From Bacteroidota bacterium (GTDB taxonomy: Bacteria; Bacteroidota; Bacteroidia; Chitinophagales; Chitinophagaceae): DNA of 34,594 nt. Below, piece by piece: positions 7,675 to 16,456 of this stretch. The translations under genes and the position numbers were made by a program. Numbering within the stretch: position 1 is the first letter of the stretch; each line of letters starts with the position of its first letter. The stretch lies in assembly GCA_029555415.1 (NCBI GenBank), contig JAKPSI010000034.1, positions 1 to 34,594 of the forward strand, read 5' to 3'. The notes below the pieces were generated by a model. That model did not search any database. It saw nothing but the letters and a program-made list of their open reading frames with translations, and was not told where the DNA came from.

Positions 7675-9354
7675 ATGGATAATTATGCCATCGCCGATCA
7701 GTTCTCCCTGCTTTCCAAACTGCTGGATATACATGGAGACAACTCCTTCAAGTCGAAGACCTACGCCGCCGCCGCTTTCAATATCGAGAAGCTGCCCGAG
7801 CCCCTTGCAAACACGCCACGGGACAGCGTTTCACGCATCCGTGGTATCGGTGAAAGCGTCGCGAAAAAAGTATTCGAATTGCTCGACACCGGCGAAATGC
7901 AATCGCTGAAAGAATTCCTCGCCAACACACCTCCTGGTGTGGTAGAGATGCTGCAGATCAAAGGCATCGGACCTAAAAAAATTCATACGATCTGGAAAGA
8001 GATGGGCATCGATTCCATCGGTGAATTGCAATACGCATGTGGCGAGAACCGACTCACCCGTTTCAAAGGATTCGGAGAAAAAACACAACAGAACGTCCTT
8101 GAATCCATCAACTTTTATCTCAATCATCAGGGACATTTTCTCTACGCGCAGGTCGCCGAAGTATTCCCGATGATCGACGGATATCTGAAAAAGATCTTCC
8201 CTGAAGACAAAGTTTCGGTCACCGGAGCCTTCCGCCGGCAGGAATTAACACTTCAGGAACTGGAATATGTCATTGCCCAGGACAAGGAAACCATCAAACC
8301 CAGAATGGTCAGTGCCAATCCACCGGAATTACTGGAAGAGAATGATAACTCAATGGTCTATTTGCTGAAGAATGGATTGAAGCTCCGCTTCTATCATGGA
8401 GAAACAGCATTGGGACAAACACTGATGGAAACGACCGGTCCTCTTTCATTTACGGATGCATTCAAAAAGAAATTCGCAGCCGCTTTCTCCAAAACCAATG
8501 GACAAGAAACTGAAATATTCAGTGCTGCGGGTATCCCGTTCATTGAACCCTGTCTCCGCCATCAACCGGACATCCTGGAGAAAGCCGCAAAAAAGAAACT
8601 TCCGCTTCTGATACAGGCAACGGATGTAAAAGGGCTCATCCATTCCCACAGTAAATGGAGTGATGGCGCCAATACGCTGGAAGAAATGGCGGAAGAGCTG
8701 ATCCGTCGCGGATTTGAATACATGGTCATTTCCGATCACTCCAAATCGGCTTTTTATGCCAACGGACTCAGTGAAGAACGGATCCGCGAACAGTTCAGGC
8801 AGATCGATGAACTGAATGCCCGCTACAAGCCTTTCCGCATCTTTAAAAGCATTGAATGTGATATCCTGAACGATGGCAGCCTGGATTATTCCAATGAAAT
8901 GCTGGCCACATTCGACCTGGTCATCGCTTCCGTACACAGTAACCTGAGTATGAGTGAGGAAAAAGCCATGGCAAGGATCCTGCGGGCGGTGGAGAATCCC
9001 TATACCACCATCCTTGGCCACCCGACCGGCCGGCTGCTGCTCAGCCGCAACGGCTACCCTGTCGATCACAGCCGTTTGATCGACGCCTGCGCTAAACATC
9101 AGGTGGTGATCGAACTGAATGCGCACCCGAGAAGACTGGATATGGACGGCGCTTTCATCCCGGAAGCACTTGAAAAGAATGTGCTGATCTCGATCGATCC
9201 GGATGCGCACGCACTGGAAGGTTTTGATGATATCCGTTTCGGCGTTCTGGCAGCACAACGAGGCGGGCTGACCGCTGCGCAGAACCTGAGCAGTTTCACA
9301 CTAAATGAATTTGAAACATTCCTGGCGGCAAGGAGGAAAGCAAAAGGGATCTAA
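7675..9354 (+). CDS. polX: PolX-type protein: HhH, degenerate polymerase domain, PHP domain
   Basis: 559 residues with the bacterial PolX layout: N-terminal helix-hairpin-helix motifs (RGIGESVAKK, KGIGPKK, KGFGEKT), a family X palm, and a C-terminal PHP phosphoesterase domain from about residue 318. The PHP metal residues look intact: H323 and H325 (HSHS), ISDH, ECDIL, SVHSNL, GHPTGR and DPDAH. The palm has lost its catalytic acids. The expected DxD is E195-L-E197 after GAFRR, and the third Asp is K236 in LKLR. The protein is therefore likely a 3'-5' exonuclease or phosphodiesterase in base-excision-type repair, not a polymerase. Its TAA stop overlaps the stop of the convergent kinase gene by 3 bases. 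Confidence 0.93.
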   Translation: MDNYAIADQFSLLSKLLDIHGDNSFKSKTYAAAAFNIEKLPEPLANTPRDSVSRIRGIGESVAKKVFELLDTGEMQSLKEFLANTPPGVVEMLQIKGIGPKKIHTIWKEMGIDSIGELQYACGENRLTRFKGFGEKTQQNVLESINFYLNHQGHFLYAQVAEVFPMIDGYLKKIFPEDKVSVTGAFRRQELTLQELEYVIAQDKETIKPRMVSANPPELLEENDNSMVYLLKNGLKLRFYHGETALGQTLMETTGPLSFTDAFKKKFAAAFSKTNGQETEIFSAAGIPFIEPCLRHQPDILEKAAKKKLPLLIQATDVKGLIHSHSKWSDGANTLEEMAEELIRRGFEYMVISDHSKSAFYANGLSEERIREQFRQIDELNARYKPFRIFKSIECDILNDGSLDYSNEMLATFDLVIASVHSNLSMSEEKAMARILRAVENPYTTILGHPTGRLLLSRNGYPVDHSRLIDACAKHQVVIELNAHPRRLDMDGAFIPEALEKNVLISIDPDAHALEGFDDIRFGVLAAQRGGLTAAQNLSSFTLNEFETFLAARRKAKGI

Positions 9355-12300
9355 CCCACCAGCGGCAGTTCCACAACAAAGGTGGTACCACTGCCCGGTG
9401 TGGTTTCGAACCAGATATCACCCTGTGCCTTTTCAACGATACCCTTGCACATGGCCAGGCCCAGACCGGTTCCTGATGTTTTGGTCGTGAAGTTGGGAAT
9501 AAAAATGCGTGCCTGCATTTCAGGCGCAATACCTTCCCCGTTATCGCGGATACTGATGCGGAATTTATCGTCCACTACCGTTTCCTTTACTTCGATCTGA
9601 CAGGTGCTTTGGCCCTGACAGGCTTCCACCGCGTTCGCCAGCAGGTTGGTGAACAGCCGGTTCATCTGTGTTTTATCCGCATTCACCATCACCCTGCGAT
9701 GCACGGGCTCCCACTGCAGGGTCACTTCGGGGTTCGGCCGGTATAATTCGTGTAAGGATGCGATCACATCATGCAGATCGAACAATTCAGTGTGCGTGTT
9801 GCCGATATTGGCGAACTGCGAGAAATCCGCGGCGATCTTGCTCAGGTGATCGATCTGTTCCACTAGGGTATTGGCGACCCTGCCGGAGAGCTCCTTCACA
9901 TTCGGCTGGTTATTATTGACGGCATTCTGCAAATACTGGATGCTCAGCTTCATCGGTGTCAGCGGATTCTTGATCTCATGCGCCACCTGCCGGGCCATTT
10001 CACGCCAGGCCCCTTCCCTTTCGCTCTTTGCAAGTGCTTCGGCACTTTCCCCGAGTTTGCCCACCATCTTATTGTATTCCTTCACCAGTTCACCGATCTC
10101 ATCTTCCCGGTTCCAGACGATCATTTCATTCATTTTGCCCAGGTTCACTTCTTTCATCTTGTCACTGATGAGTGAGAAGGAATCCGTGATCCGGTTGGTG
10201 ATGTACAGCGCGATCAGTCCCGCGATCAGGAAAATGAAGGCATTCAGGTTGATGATGGTCACCAGGAAGTTGGAGATCTCCTGGTTCAGTTCCGGCTGCG
10301 CGGTGAAATACGGGATATTGAGATACGCGTACACATTCTTATTCTCATCACGCACCGGCGCATACATACTCAGGTAGCTGAGGCTGCCGATCCGTTCTTC
10401 CTGCGAATGCTGTACCTGACGCAGGCGACTGAGGTGATAGAATGCAGTAGGATCGATCTTCTTACTCAGGACACCGCGGTTATAAACATTGGCCTGTGAG
10501 GAAACATAGAGATTGCCCTGCAAGTCGTACACGTTCACATCCACCCCATGGATATCGGAGATCTCATTCACGAGGTTCTGCAGACTCTTATTGGTCACCG
10601 AATCATATAATTTCAGGACATCATCAAAAGTGGAATGATCCGACAGTTTCTTCTGCATCTCATTCACCATGATCTTCATCGTGCGGCTGAGTTTATCGGT
10701 ATTGTTCCGGTTATACCGGCTGATGAAGAAGGAGATCGTGGAAATACCGATGATGAGGAAGGAGAATACGCTGATGAACAGGATCGTACTGTGTACCTGG
10801 CTCCGGATGCTGAGCTGCAGCATCTTCCGGAGTTTCCGCAGACTACCGCCGGTGCGTAACAGTACGGAGATCACCTGCAGGATGGCCACCAGGAACAGGA
10901 AGGCGCAGAATATCCAGGAGAACAGGGTGATGGATTCGATGAAGTTATCCTTCTTGCGTACCATGACCACCACCTGATCGTTCCCCGCACGGTACCACAT
11001 TTCATCGTACTGTCCGTTACTGCGGCGTTCGAATTCTTCTGAGGGTTCCTGATCGGAAGTCAGGGAGGTTGCAAAGGGGTATTTATTGGAAGAACTCGTC
11101 AGACGCTTTTTATCATACACCGCGGTGGCATAAATAGGAGAATTGGAAGGATCATTCTCATTGAATTGCTTGAACAATTCCGGGAACAGCGCATCGCTGC
11201 GGTAGTTCTTCGGAATGGATATGATGAACAGGGAGCCCGCTGTAGCACCTGCCGTATCCGTGATCACCCGTTTGGTGATGTACTTGAACTTATCGACCGC
11301 ACTCTCATAGGAATAGAGGTCCGGCAGTCGCGTGGGCTTTGATTGTACGGTCAGGATCGTGTTGAGGTCATCGTAAGAGGTAGCATCATCGTTCTGCACC
11401 GGCCGGCCATCCGCTTCATACAAATACAGTTTCGTGTCATACTTATTGAGATAGCCTCCATAGTTACTGTTGATGATACTGTCGCGCAGCAGCTTTCCCT
11501 CATCAGGTCCCCGGAAACGCGGCAGGTTCGTCAACAGGAAATCATTATCGAGATAACTGAGCGCGATATTGAGCAATCGTTCACTGGAAGGGTCGTTCTG
11601 CACCACCAGTTTATCGGCCAGGATCTTCCGGCGCTCCCACTCCGCTTTCTTGTTCTCGCTCAGGATGATCGCGGCGATGGATACGGAGAATACGAATATC
11701 CAGAATATGATCCCGGCGATATTGACCCGGATGCGGTTGAAGATGAGTCCCTTCCTGTTCACCAGCCAGGTATAACCCAGCAGCCAGACCAGTACGGGAA
11801 TATAAAAGAGTACGGTCGGATCTCCCGAGCGGATGGTCAGGTATACGAGTCCTGCACTGGCAATAATGAAATAAATGAGTTCATTCCTGCTTCCGAACAA
11901 GGGGAAGATGAGCCGGAATAATAATTGTGTAAAATAATAATAGGAAAGAGATAAACAAGTCAGCACCGCAAAACCCGCTACGGTATACCGGTTAACGCTG
12001 TCGAAATTGATAACGTCGAAGGAAATCTTGGAATCGGCCACCAGGCTGCGGATCACGGAAGAAAGGATGAAGGTGGATACCAGTAGCAGCACCATGGAAA
12101 GCAGTCCTGACAACCATTTCAGCCTTTTGGAAAACTTAGCACCCGGGTCCTGGACCTGATGCAAATGACTCCATGCGAACAGGATCACCCAGCAGAACAG
12201 TATCGCATTGATGAGCAGGTCGCCCAGTGAACGCTGAATGATATTGGAACCGTAGATGGCGGGATTGAACAATTCGAACTGCCTGAGATTGAGGATCGCG

Positions 12301-13112
12301 GGAAAAAGATAAACGCTGATGCGTAGCGACAACAGGGAAATGGCCAGAAGTCCGATCGCGGCCCACACTTTTCCGCGGGCCACCACTTCTTCCGCCCACA
12401 GATGAAGGAAGAAAAGCAGGCAAAGTAAGCCGAGCCCGCGCAGGATGATCGTCAGTGTATCATTATAAGGAATGGTACCGGCATCGCGGTTCGCAAGATA
12501 GAATAATGTTTTTCCGCTTATGCCTTTTACAGCGGTTCCATGCGCTTCATCACTGAGGGCGACCGTTTTCGCAGCGGTCTTGCTGAAATAGAAATCGTGG
12601 CGCAGATATTCCGTCTCAATGAAGAAATCGGACCGGACCGGTATCATGGCATAAGCGAAAACAGGTTGGCGGGTACTGAGTACATCGAGCGTCTTTTTAA
12701 CGGCCACGTAATAACCATTTGCCAGATGGAAGAAATATTCCCCATCACCCAGTGTCTGTAATGAAGGAGGCGGCAGTATCAGCTGATCGCTCCAGAATGT
12801 GAGTTGCGGGACACCTGTTTCGTTCTCCGTACGGTACAGGAAGATGCCATAAGGACTTTTCGCGATGTTCTCGAATTCGGGAAGTGATTCGTGCTGCTCG
12901 GCCAGTTTCTTGAGTTGCGTTCCGTTGTTGCAGAATGATTCGAAATCCTTTTCCTGGGTGGCGATGAAACTTTCCGCGTTACGGAGTTCGCGGTTGAGGG
13001 TAGAGTGGCTGGTGTAGATCCGGTTGAAGACGAAGGACAGGGAAATAAGTACGACTGCCAGGATCAGCAGTGTATATTTCTGAAAAATGATATCGCGTAT
13101 GGTCCGGCTCAC
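9351..13112 (-). CDS. Giant membrane sensor histidine kinase, NtrY-like core
   Basis: 1253 residues. One membrane helix near the N terminus is followed by an outer domain (about 35-215), a cluster of roughly eight membrane helices (about 220-480), a second outer domain, two more helices around 720-790, a third outer domain, a helix, a HAMP linker (ITDSFSLISDKMKEVNLG) and then the kinase. The H-box is ARQVAHEIKNPLTPMKL with phospho-acceptor H1045, the NtrY type. The N-box (LLANAVEAC) and G-boxes (DNGEGI, GTGLGLAMCKGI) are intact. It overlaps mazG by 4 nt (ATGA), so translation is probably coupled. No response regulator is adjacent. The ligand is unknown. Confidence 0.92.
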   Translation of the reverse strand: MSRTIRDIIFQKYTLLILAVVLISLSFVFNRIYTSHSTLNRELRNAESFIATQEKDFESFCNNGTQLKKLAEQHESLPEFENIAKSPYGIFLYRTENETGVPQLTFWSDQLILPPPSLQTLGDGEYFFHLANGYYVAVKKTLDVLSTRQPVFAYAMIPVRSDFFIETEYLRHDFYFSKTAAKTVALSDEAHGTAVKGISGKTLFYLANRDAGTIPYNDTLTIILRGLGLLCLLFFLHLWAEEVVARGKVWAAIGLLAISLLSLRISVYLFPAILNLRQFELFNPAIYGSNIIQRSLGDLLINAILFCWVILFAWSHLHQVQDPGAKFSKRLKWLSGLLSMVLLLVSTFILSSVIRSLVADSKISFDVINFDSVNRYTVAGFAVLTCLSLSYYYFTQLLFRLIFPLFGSRNELIYFIIASAGLVYLTIRSGDPTVLFYIPVLVWLLGYTWLVNRKGLIFNRIRVNIAGIIFWIFVFSVSIAAIILSENKKAEWERRKILADKLVVQNDPSSERLLNIALSYLDNDFLLTNLPRFRGPDEGKLLRDSIINSNYGGYLNKYDTKLYLYEADGRPVQNDDATSYDDLNTILTVQSKPTRLPDLYSYESAVDKFKYITKRVITDTAGATAGSLFIISIPKNYRSDALFPELFKQFNENDPSNSPIYATAVYDKKRLTSSSNKYPFATSLTSDQEPSEEFERRSNGQYDEMWYRAGNDQVVVMVRKKDNFIESITLFSWIFCAFLFLVAILQVISVLLRTGGSLRKLRKMLQLSIRSQVHSTILFISVFSFLIIGISTISFFISRYNRNNTDKLSRTMKIMVNEMQKKLSDHSTFDDVLKLYDSVTNKSLQNLVNEISDIHGVDVNVYDLQGNLYVSSQANVYNRGVLSKKIDPTAFYHLSRLRQVQHSQEERIGSLSYLSMYAPVRDENKNVYAYLNIPYFTAQPELNQEISNFLVTIINLNAFIFLIAGLIALYITNRITDSFSLISDKMKEVNLGKMNEMIVWNREDEIGELVKEYNKMVGKLGESAEALAKSEREGAWREMARQVAHEIKNPLTPMKLSIQYLQNAVNNNQPNVKELSGRVANTLVEQIDHLSKIAADFSQFANIGNTHTELFDLHDVIASLHELYRPNPEVTLQWEPVHRRVMVNADKTQMNRLFTNLLANAVEACQGQSTCQIEVKETVVDDKFRISIRDNGEGIAPEMQARIFIPNFTTKTSGTGLGLAMCKGIVEKAQGDIWFETTPGSGTTFVVELPLVG

Positions 13113-13915
13113 TCCTGTTGTTGTTGCTTGATGCTGTTCCAGAGCGCATCCATTTCCTGCAAGGTCATATTTTGCAGGTCCATTCCGTTCTGCATGGCTT
13201 TTTCTTCCATCTTCAGGAAACGGCTCATGAATTTTTTATTGGTGGTCTCCAGGGCATGTTCGGCATCCAGCTGCAAAAACCGTGCGTAATTGATGAGGGA
13301 GAACACGACATCGCCAAACTCCGCTTCCATGGCCTTTTTGCGGGCATCCGCGTTTTCGGGGACCGCCCCCTGCCAATCGCTCACCGCGGCTTTCAGCTCA
13401 CCGATCTCCTCCTCTACTTTATCCCATACCTGTTCCCGGTTATCCCATTCAAATCCGACCTGTTTGGCTTTTTCCTGTAGGCGCATAGCCTTCACCGTTG
13501 CGGGTAACGCGCGGGGGACTCCACCGAGGACGGACTTCTTCCCTTCCTTGAGCTTAAGTTTTTCCCAGTTCTTCTTCACCTCTTCCTCGTCCTGCACTTT
13601 AACATCCCCGTAAATATGCGGATGGCGGGCGATCAGTTTATCACATATCCCGTTGATCACTTCATCGAGTGTGAACTGGTTCTGCTCTTTTCCGATCCTG
13701 GCGTAAAAAACGATATGGAGCAGCATATCACCCAACTCTTCTTTGATACCCTTCCAGTTCTCATCCGAAATGGCATCGGCCAGTTCGAAGGTCTCCTCAA
13801 TAGTGAGCTGGCGGAGGGTCTGAATGGTCTGTTTCTTATCCCAGGGACATTGTTCGCGCAGCTCATCCATGATCTTCACGAGGCGCTGGAAGGATTCGGG
13901 ATTATTGTTTTGCAT
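13109..13915 (-). CDS. mazG: Nucleoside triphosphate pyrophosphohydrolase MazG
   Basis: 268 residues, the tandem-domain size of E. coli MazG, which hydrolyses NTPs to NMP and PPi and clears abnormal nucleotides. The N-terminal domain has CPWDKKQTIQTL and EETFELADAI...EELGDMLLHIVF. The C-terminal domain has EEIGELKAAV...EAEFGDVVFSLINYARFL, the metal-binding ExxE/ExxD pattern. Lies 13 nt after the DUF3667 gene and overlaps the giant kinase gene by 4 nt, so it is the middle gene of a three-gene operon. Confidence 0.96.
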   Translation of the reverse strand: MQNNNPESFQRLVKIMDELREQCPWDKKQTIQTLRQLTIEETFELADAISDENWKGIKEELGDMLLHIVFYARIGKEQNQFTLDEVINGICDKLIARHPHIYGDVKVQDEEEVKKNWEKLKLKEGKKSVLGGVPRALPATVKAMRLQEKAKQVGFEWDNREQVWDKVEEEIGELKAAVSDWQGAVPENADARKKAMEAEFGDVVFSLINYARFLQLDAEHALETTNKKFMSRFLKMEEKAMQNGMDLQNMTLQEMDALWNSIKQQQQE

Positions 13916-13928
13916 ATTGAAATTGTAA

Positions 13929-15011
13929 TTAGAATGTGGCTGCTGAGAAGAACATGAAGAAAATCAGCAATATGCACATCATGATGAATGATATGAAAGC
14001 GATCAGGATCCCTTTGAAGATCGTTTTCCACCTGCGCTGATCATAAAACACCCGCATGGCTTTCAGCAGATAGATGAAATGCCCGAGCATAATGAAGAAG
14101 ATGGCCCATCCGAAGAATTCAAAATTGACCACATCCTGTAATTTATCGAGTGCGAAGACCAGGAGCAGACAGAGGAAGGTGAATACATACAGATGGATCG
14201 TGAACACGCCATGGTCCGCATAATAGAAATTCTTCCTGCGGAAATAGAGTAATTTAAGGAGCAGGGCGAAGATCGGCAGTGACACGAAGAGCATATACGG
14301 AAGGCGGTGCAGGAAGCTCTCCAGGAATTTCTCCTTGAACTCTTCAGGATTCTCCTTGTAACGGGTATTGAGGTCGATCACTTTCTTATTGAGCCTGCGC
14401 ATGAACCAACCGTCACGTGCCGCTTTGGATTTCTTTTCCTGAACGCTGTCGTATTCCGCTTCTGTTTTATAATTGGAATCACTGAAACCCACCTTGATCC
14501 CTTTATTATTCACCGCCGTTTTGATCATCTCACTCACCAGCAACTGGTGAGCCGTATCCTTCGCCACCAGCAATGCGGCTTTCAGATTGACATCTGCCGT
14601 ATCTTTTTTCAGACCTTCCTCCAATTCCTGGATGTATTTCAGACGTTCTTCCTTTGTAACCGGCATATTCAGTGGTTCGTCCATTTTGATCTGCGGACCG
14701 AAGAACTTGAAGAAAACGAGGAAAAAGATCGCGGAGGAGAATACATACATCCGGATGGGATGCAGGTAACGTTTCCGGCGGCCGATCATATATTCTTTGG
14801 AAAGGAACCCGGGACGGAAGATCAGGTCACGGGCGGAAGTGAAAAAACTGCTGTCAAAGTGCGTGATATCATAGAAGAAATGGGTGAACATGTGCCAGAA
14901 CGTTTCCTTGGGCACGATGTTCTCCTGACCGCAGTCCTGGCAATAGCGCCCCTGCACGGTGGCACCGCAATTCAGGCAATCTTTCTCTTTACGCTGTGGA
15001 ACGTGTGACAA
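13929..15011 (-). CDS. DUF3667 membrane protein with zinc ribbon
   Basis: N-terminal double CxxC ribbon (CLNCG...CQDCG) followed by the DUF3667 core FFYDITHFDSSFFTSA and PGFLSKEYMIGRRKRYLHP. After a long soluble part come several C-terminal membrane helices (roughly the last 150 residues). The function is unknown; the ribbon may bind metal on the cytoplasmic side. The reading frame is open up to an ATG at 15110, but a minus-strand TATTTTTG box at 15045-15038 lies inside that extension. I therefore choose the TTG at 15011 (reading M-SHVPQRKEKDC), 27 nt below the box, giving 360 residues. First gene of the DUF3667-mazG-kinase operon. Confidence 0.85.
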   Translation of the reverse strand: MSHVPQRKEKDCLNCGATVQGRYCQDCGQENIVPKETFWHMFTHFFYDITHFDSSFFTSARDLIFRPGFLSKEYMIGRRKRYLHPIRMYVFSSAIFFLVFFKFFGPQIKMDEPLNMPVTKEERLKYIQELEEGLKKDTADVNLKAALLVAKDTAHQLLVSEMIKTAVNNKGIKVGFSDSNYKTEAEYDSVQEKKSKAARDGWFMRRLNKKVIDLNTRYKENPEEFKEKFLESFLHRLPYMLFVSLPIFALLLKLLYFRRKNFYYADHGVFTIHLYVFTFLCLLLVFALDKLQDVVNFEFFGWAIFFIMLGHFIYLLKAMRVFYDQRRWKTIFKGILIAFISFIMMCILLIFFMFFSAATF

Positions 15012-15037
15012 ACTGAAAATTTTCTTAAAAATAAGTA

Positions 15038-15045
15038 CAAAAATA
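15038..15045 (-). promoter_or_regulatory. -7 box TATTTTTG, DUF3667-mazG-kinase operon
   Basis: Exact TAnnTTTG match on the minus strand, 27 nt before the TTG start at 15011. Divergent from the box at 15084. Confidence 0.7.
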
Positions 15046-15083
15046 CAAGCCCCCTTTTCTTTTTCGTTAGCCCTGAAAACAGC

Positions 15084-15091
15084 TATTTTTG
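15084..15091 (+). promoter_or_regulatory. -7 box TATTTTTG, YD-repeat protein gene
   Basis: Exact match to the consensus 24 nt before the ATG at 15116. It excludes the in-frame ATG at 15095 that would be too close to the transcription start. Confidence 0.7.
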
Positions 15092-15115
15092 AATGAACAA
15101 ACCATATCACTTTAC

Positions 15116-15955
15116 ATGAAAACCGTTCTTCCCTCCCTGTTCATCCTTCTTGCCACGCCTGTATTTGGCCAGTATTACTACAATGATATCGTGACCGCCT
15201 CGGCGACAACCGCCCAGATGAAAGTGTACCGCGACAATAAAGTGCAGCAGGTCACGGCCCGTGGCTTTGATGCCAGTGGCGCCCCCAGTACTGATTTTTC
15301 GGAAACGCAGGAGGTGAAAGAGAATGGTGCCTTACTGAAGATCTCCCGGTTCAACGGCATGAGCAAGACCGTCTCTTATCAGCGTTATAATGCCCAGGGA
15401 CAGCTCATCAGCATCACGGATTCATCTGCAGACCTGCTGGATATCACCACCTATAGTTATGATGCTGCAGGCCGGATCTCGCAGGTGAAGAATGAGAATT
15501 CGGACAGCGCGCGTGAATTCAAACAGGTGGAGACCCATAACTGGCGTTACAGCGCAGATGGTAAGCCCGTTGGTATGTGGCGGGTGATCAATGGCACGGA
15601 CTCCACCGAAGTACGTTTCAACCCGGATGAGAACGGCAATACCGGCGACGAGCGCACTTACAAGAAAGGGATCGAGAATGGGGTGATCTACTATTACTAT
15701 GACGACAACAAAAGACTGACCGATATCGTACGTTATAACAGCCGCCTCAAAAAACTGTTACCGGATATCATGTTCGAATACGATGAACAGAACCGTGTGG
15801 TGCAGCGTATCACCACTACTTCCAGCCTCAACATGCGTTACCTGATCTGGCGTTATGTCTTTGATGCGAAAGGGTTGAAAACGAAAGAAGCGTTATTCAA
15901 TCATGATAAGGAGATGACGGGAAAGATCGAGTATGGGTATTCTTTCGGGCAGTGA
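15116..15955 (+). CDS. Secreted YD-repeat (RHS-like) protein
   Basis: 279 residues. An N-terminal signal peptide (MKTVLPSLFILLATPVFGQ) points to export. The body carries YD-type repeats such as YSYDAAGRISQVKN, YYYDDNKRLTDIVRYN and FEYDEQNRVVQRI, the beta-strand repeat found in RHS and wall-associated proteins. There is no toxin-like C-terminal domain and the protein is much shorter than Rhs toxins. It may be a periplasmic or surface beta-repeat protein; function unknown. The start is set by signal peptide and promoter spacing. Confidence 0.82.
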   Translation: MKTVLPSLFILLATPVFGQYYYNDIVTASATTAQMKVYRDNKVQQVTARGFDASGAPSTDFSETQEVKENGALLKISRFNGMSKTVSYQRYNAQGQLISITDSSADLLDITTYSYDAAGRISQVKNENSDSAREFKQVETHNWRYSADGKPVGMWRVINGTDSTEVRFNPDENGNTGDERTYKKGIENGVIYYYYDDNKRLTDIVRYNSRLKKLLPDIMFEYDEQNRVVQRITTTSSLNMRYLIWRYVFDAKGLKTKEALFNHDKEMTGKIEYGYSFGQ

Positions 15956-15971
15956 TCCCTGATCACTTCAC

Positions 15972-16322
15972 TTATACCGGATATACAGTGATCCTGAGCC
16001 CCTCACTTTGATCGTCCCCTGGTTTGATCTCAAAGCTGCAGACAACCTCACCGGCATCCTGTAACTTAATAGTGATGTCATATTTACCAAAAGTCAAATG
16101 CTTTAATCTGAGTTGCGTGTTCAGCCCGTGAAAAGACCCTGTTCGTAAAAGCAGGTTCGTGCCGCTTCTGCAAATACTGTAGAGAAATGTCCTCCCTTCC
16201 AAGTCCGGATCATTGATCACGATCTCCAGGATCTCAAACACCACTGGTGTCACTTGCACTGATGCCTTGTTCGGAAATTGCATGTTGCTACTGATCACTG
16301 ACAAGGTATATTGATAAAGCAC
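15972..16322 (-). CDS. Hypothetical protein, 116 residues
   Basis: No family recognised. The sequence is rich in beta-forming residues with no signal peptide or membrane helix, and an ATG at 16322 (MLYQYTLSVISSN) with a possible later start at MQFPNKAS. It is convergent with the YD-repeat gene, 16 nt away. No good promoter box was seen upstream. The codons look normal for the region, and no better frame competes. It could be a false gene. Confidence 0.5.
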   Translation of the reverse strand: MLYQYTLSVISSNMQFPNKASVQVTPVVFEILEIVINDPDLEGRTFLYSICRSGTNLLLRTGSFHGLNTQLRLKHLTFGKYDITIKLQDAGEVVCSFEIKPGDDQSEGLRITVYPV

Positions 16323-16456
16323 TTTTTAGCGGATCAGGAGGTTAACTTTATATTAATTGAGGCCAGGCCGCATCTTGTTCAGATTGTATTCACACTCAGG
16401 TTTTATTTTGAGCCGGATATTACAGGATCCGATCATACGCTCAATCATAACTAGTC

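Noticed and set aside
8446-9258. 270-residue open frame antisense to polX
   Set aside because: It is the reverse complement of a well-supported coding region, with no promoter or motif.
11343-11921. 192-residue open frame antisense to the giant kinase
   Set aside because: Shadow of the kinase gene, whose motifs continue through the region.
14307-15008. 233-residue open frame antisense to the DUF3667 gene
   Set aside because: It lies wholly within the DUF3667 coding region on the other strand.
15116-15955. Rhs-type polymorphic toxin
   Set aside because: It is only 279 residues, with no toxin C-terminal domain, no immunity gene and no secretion apparatus genes nearby.
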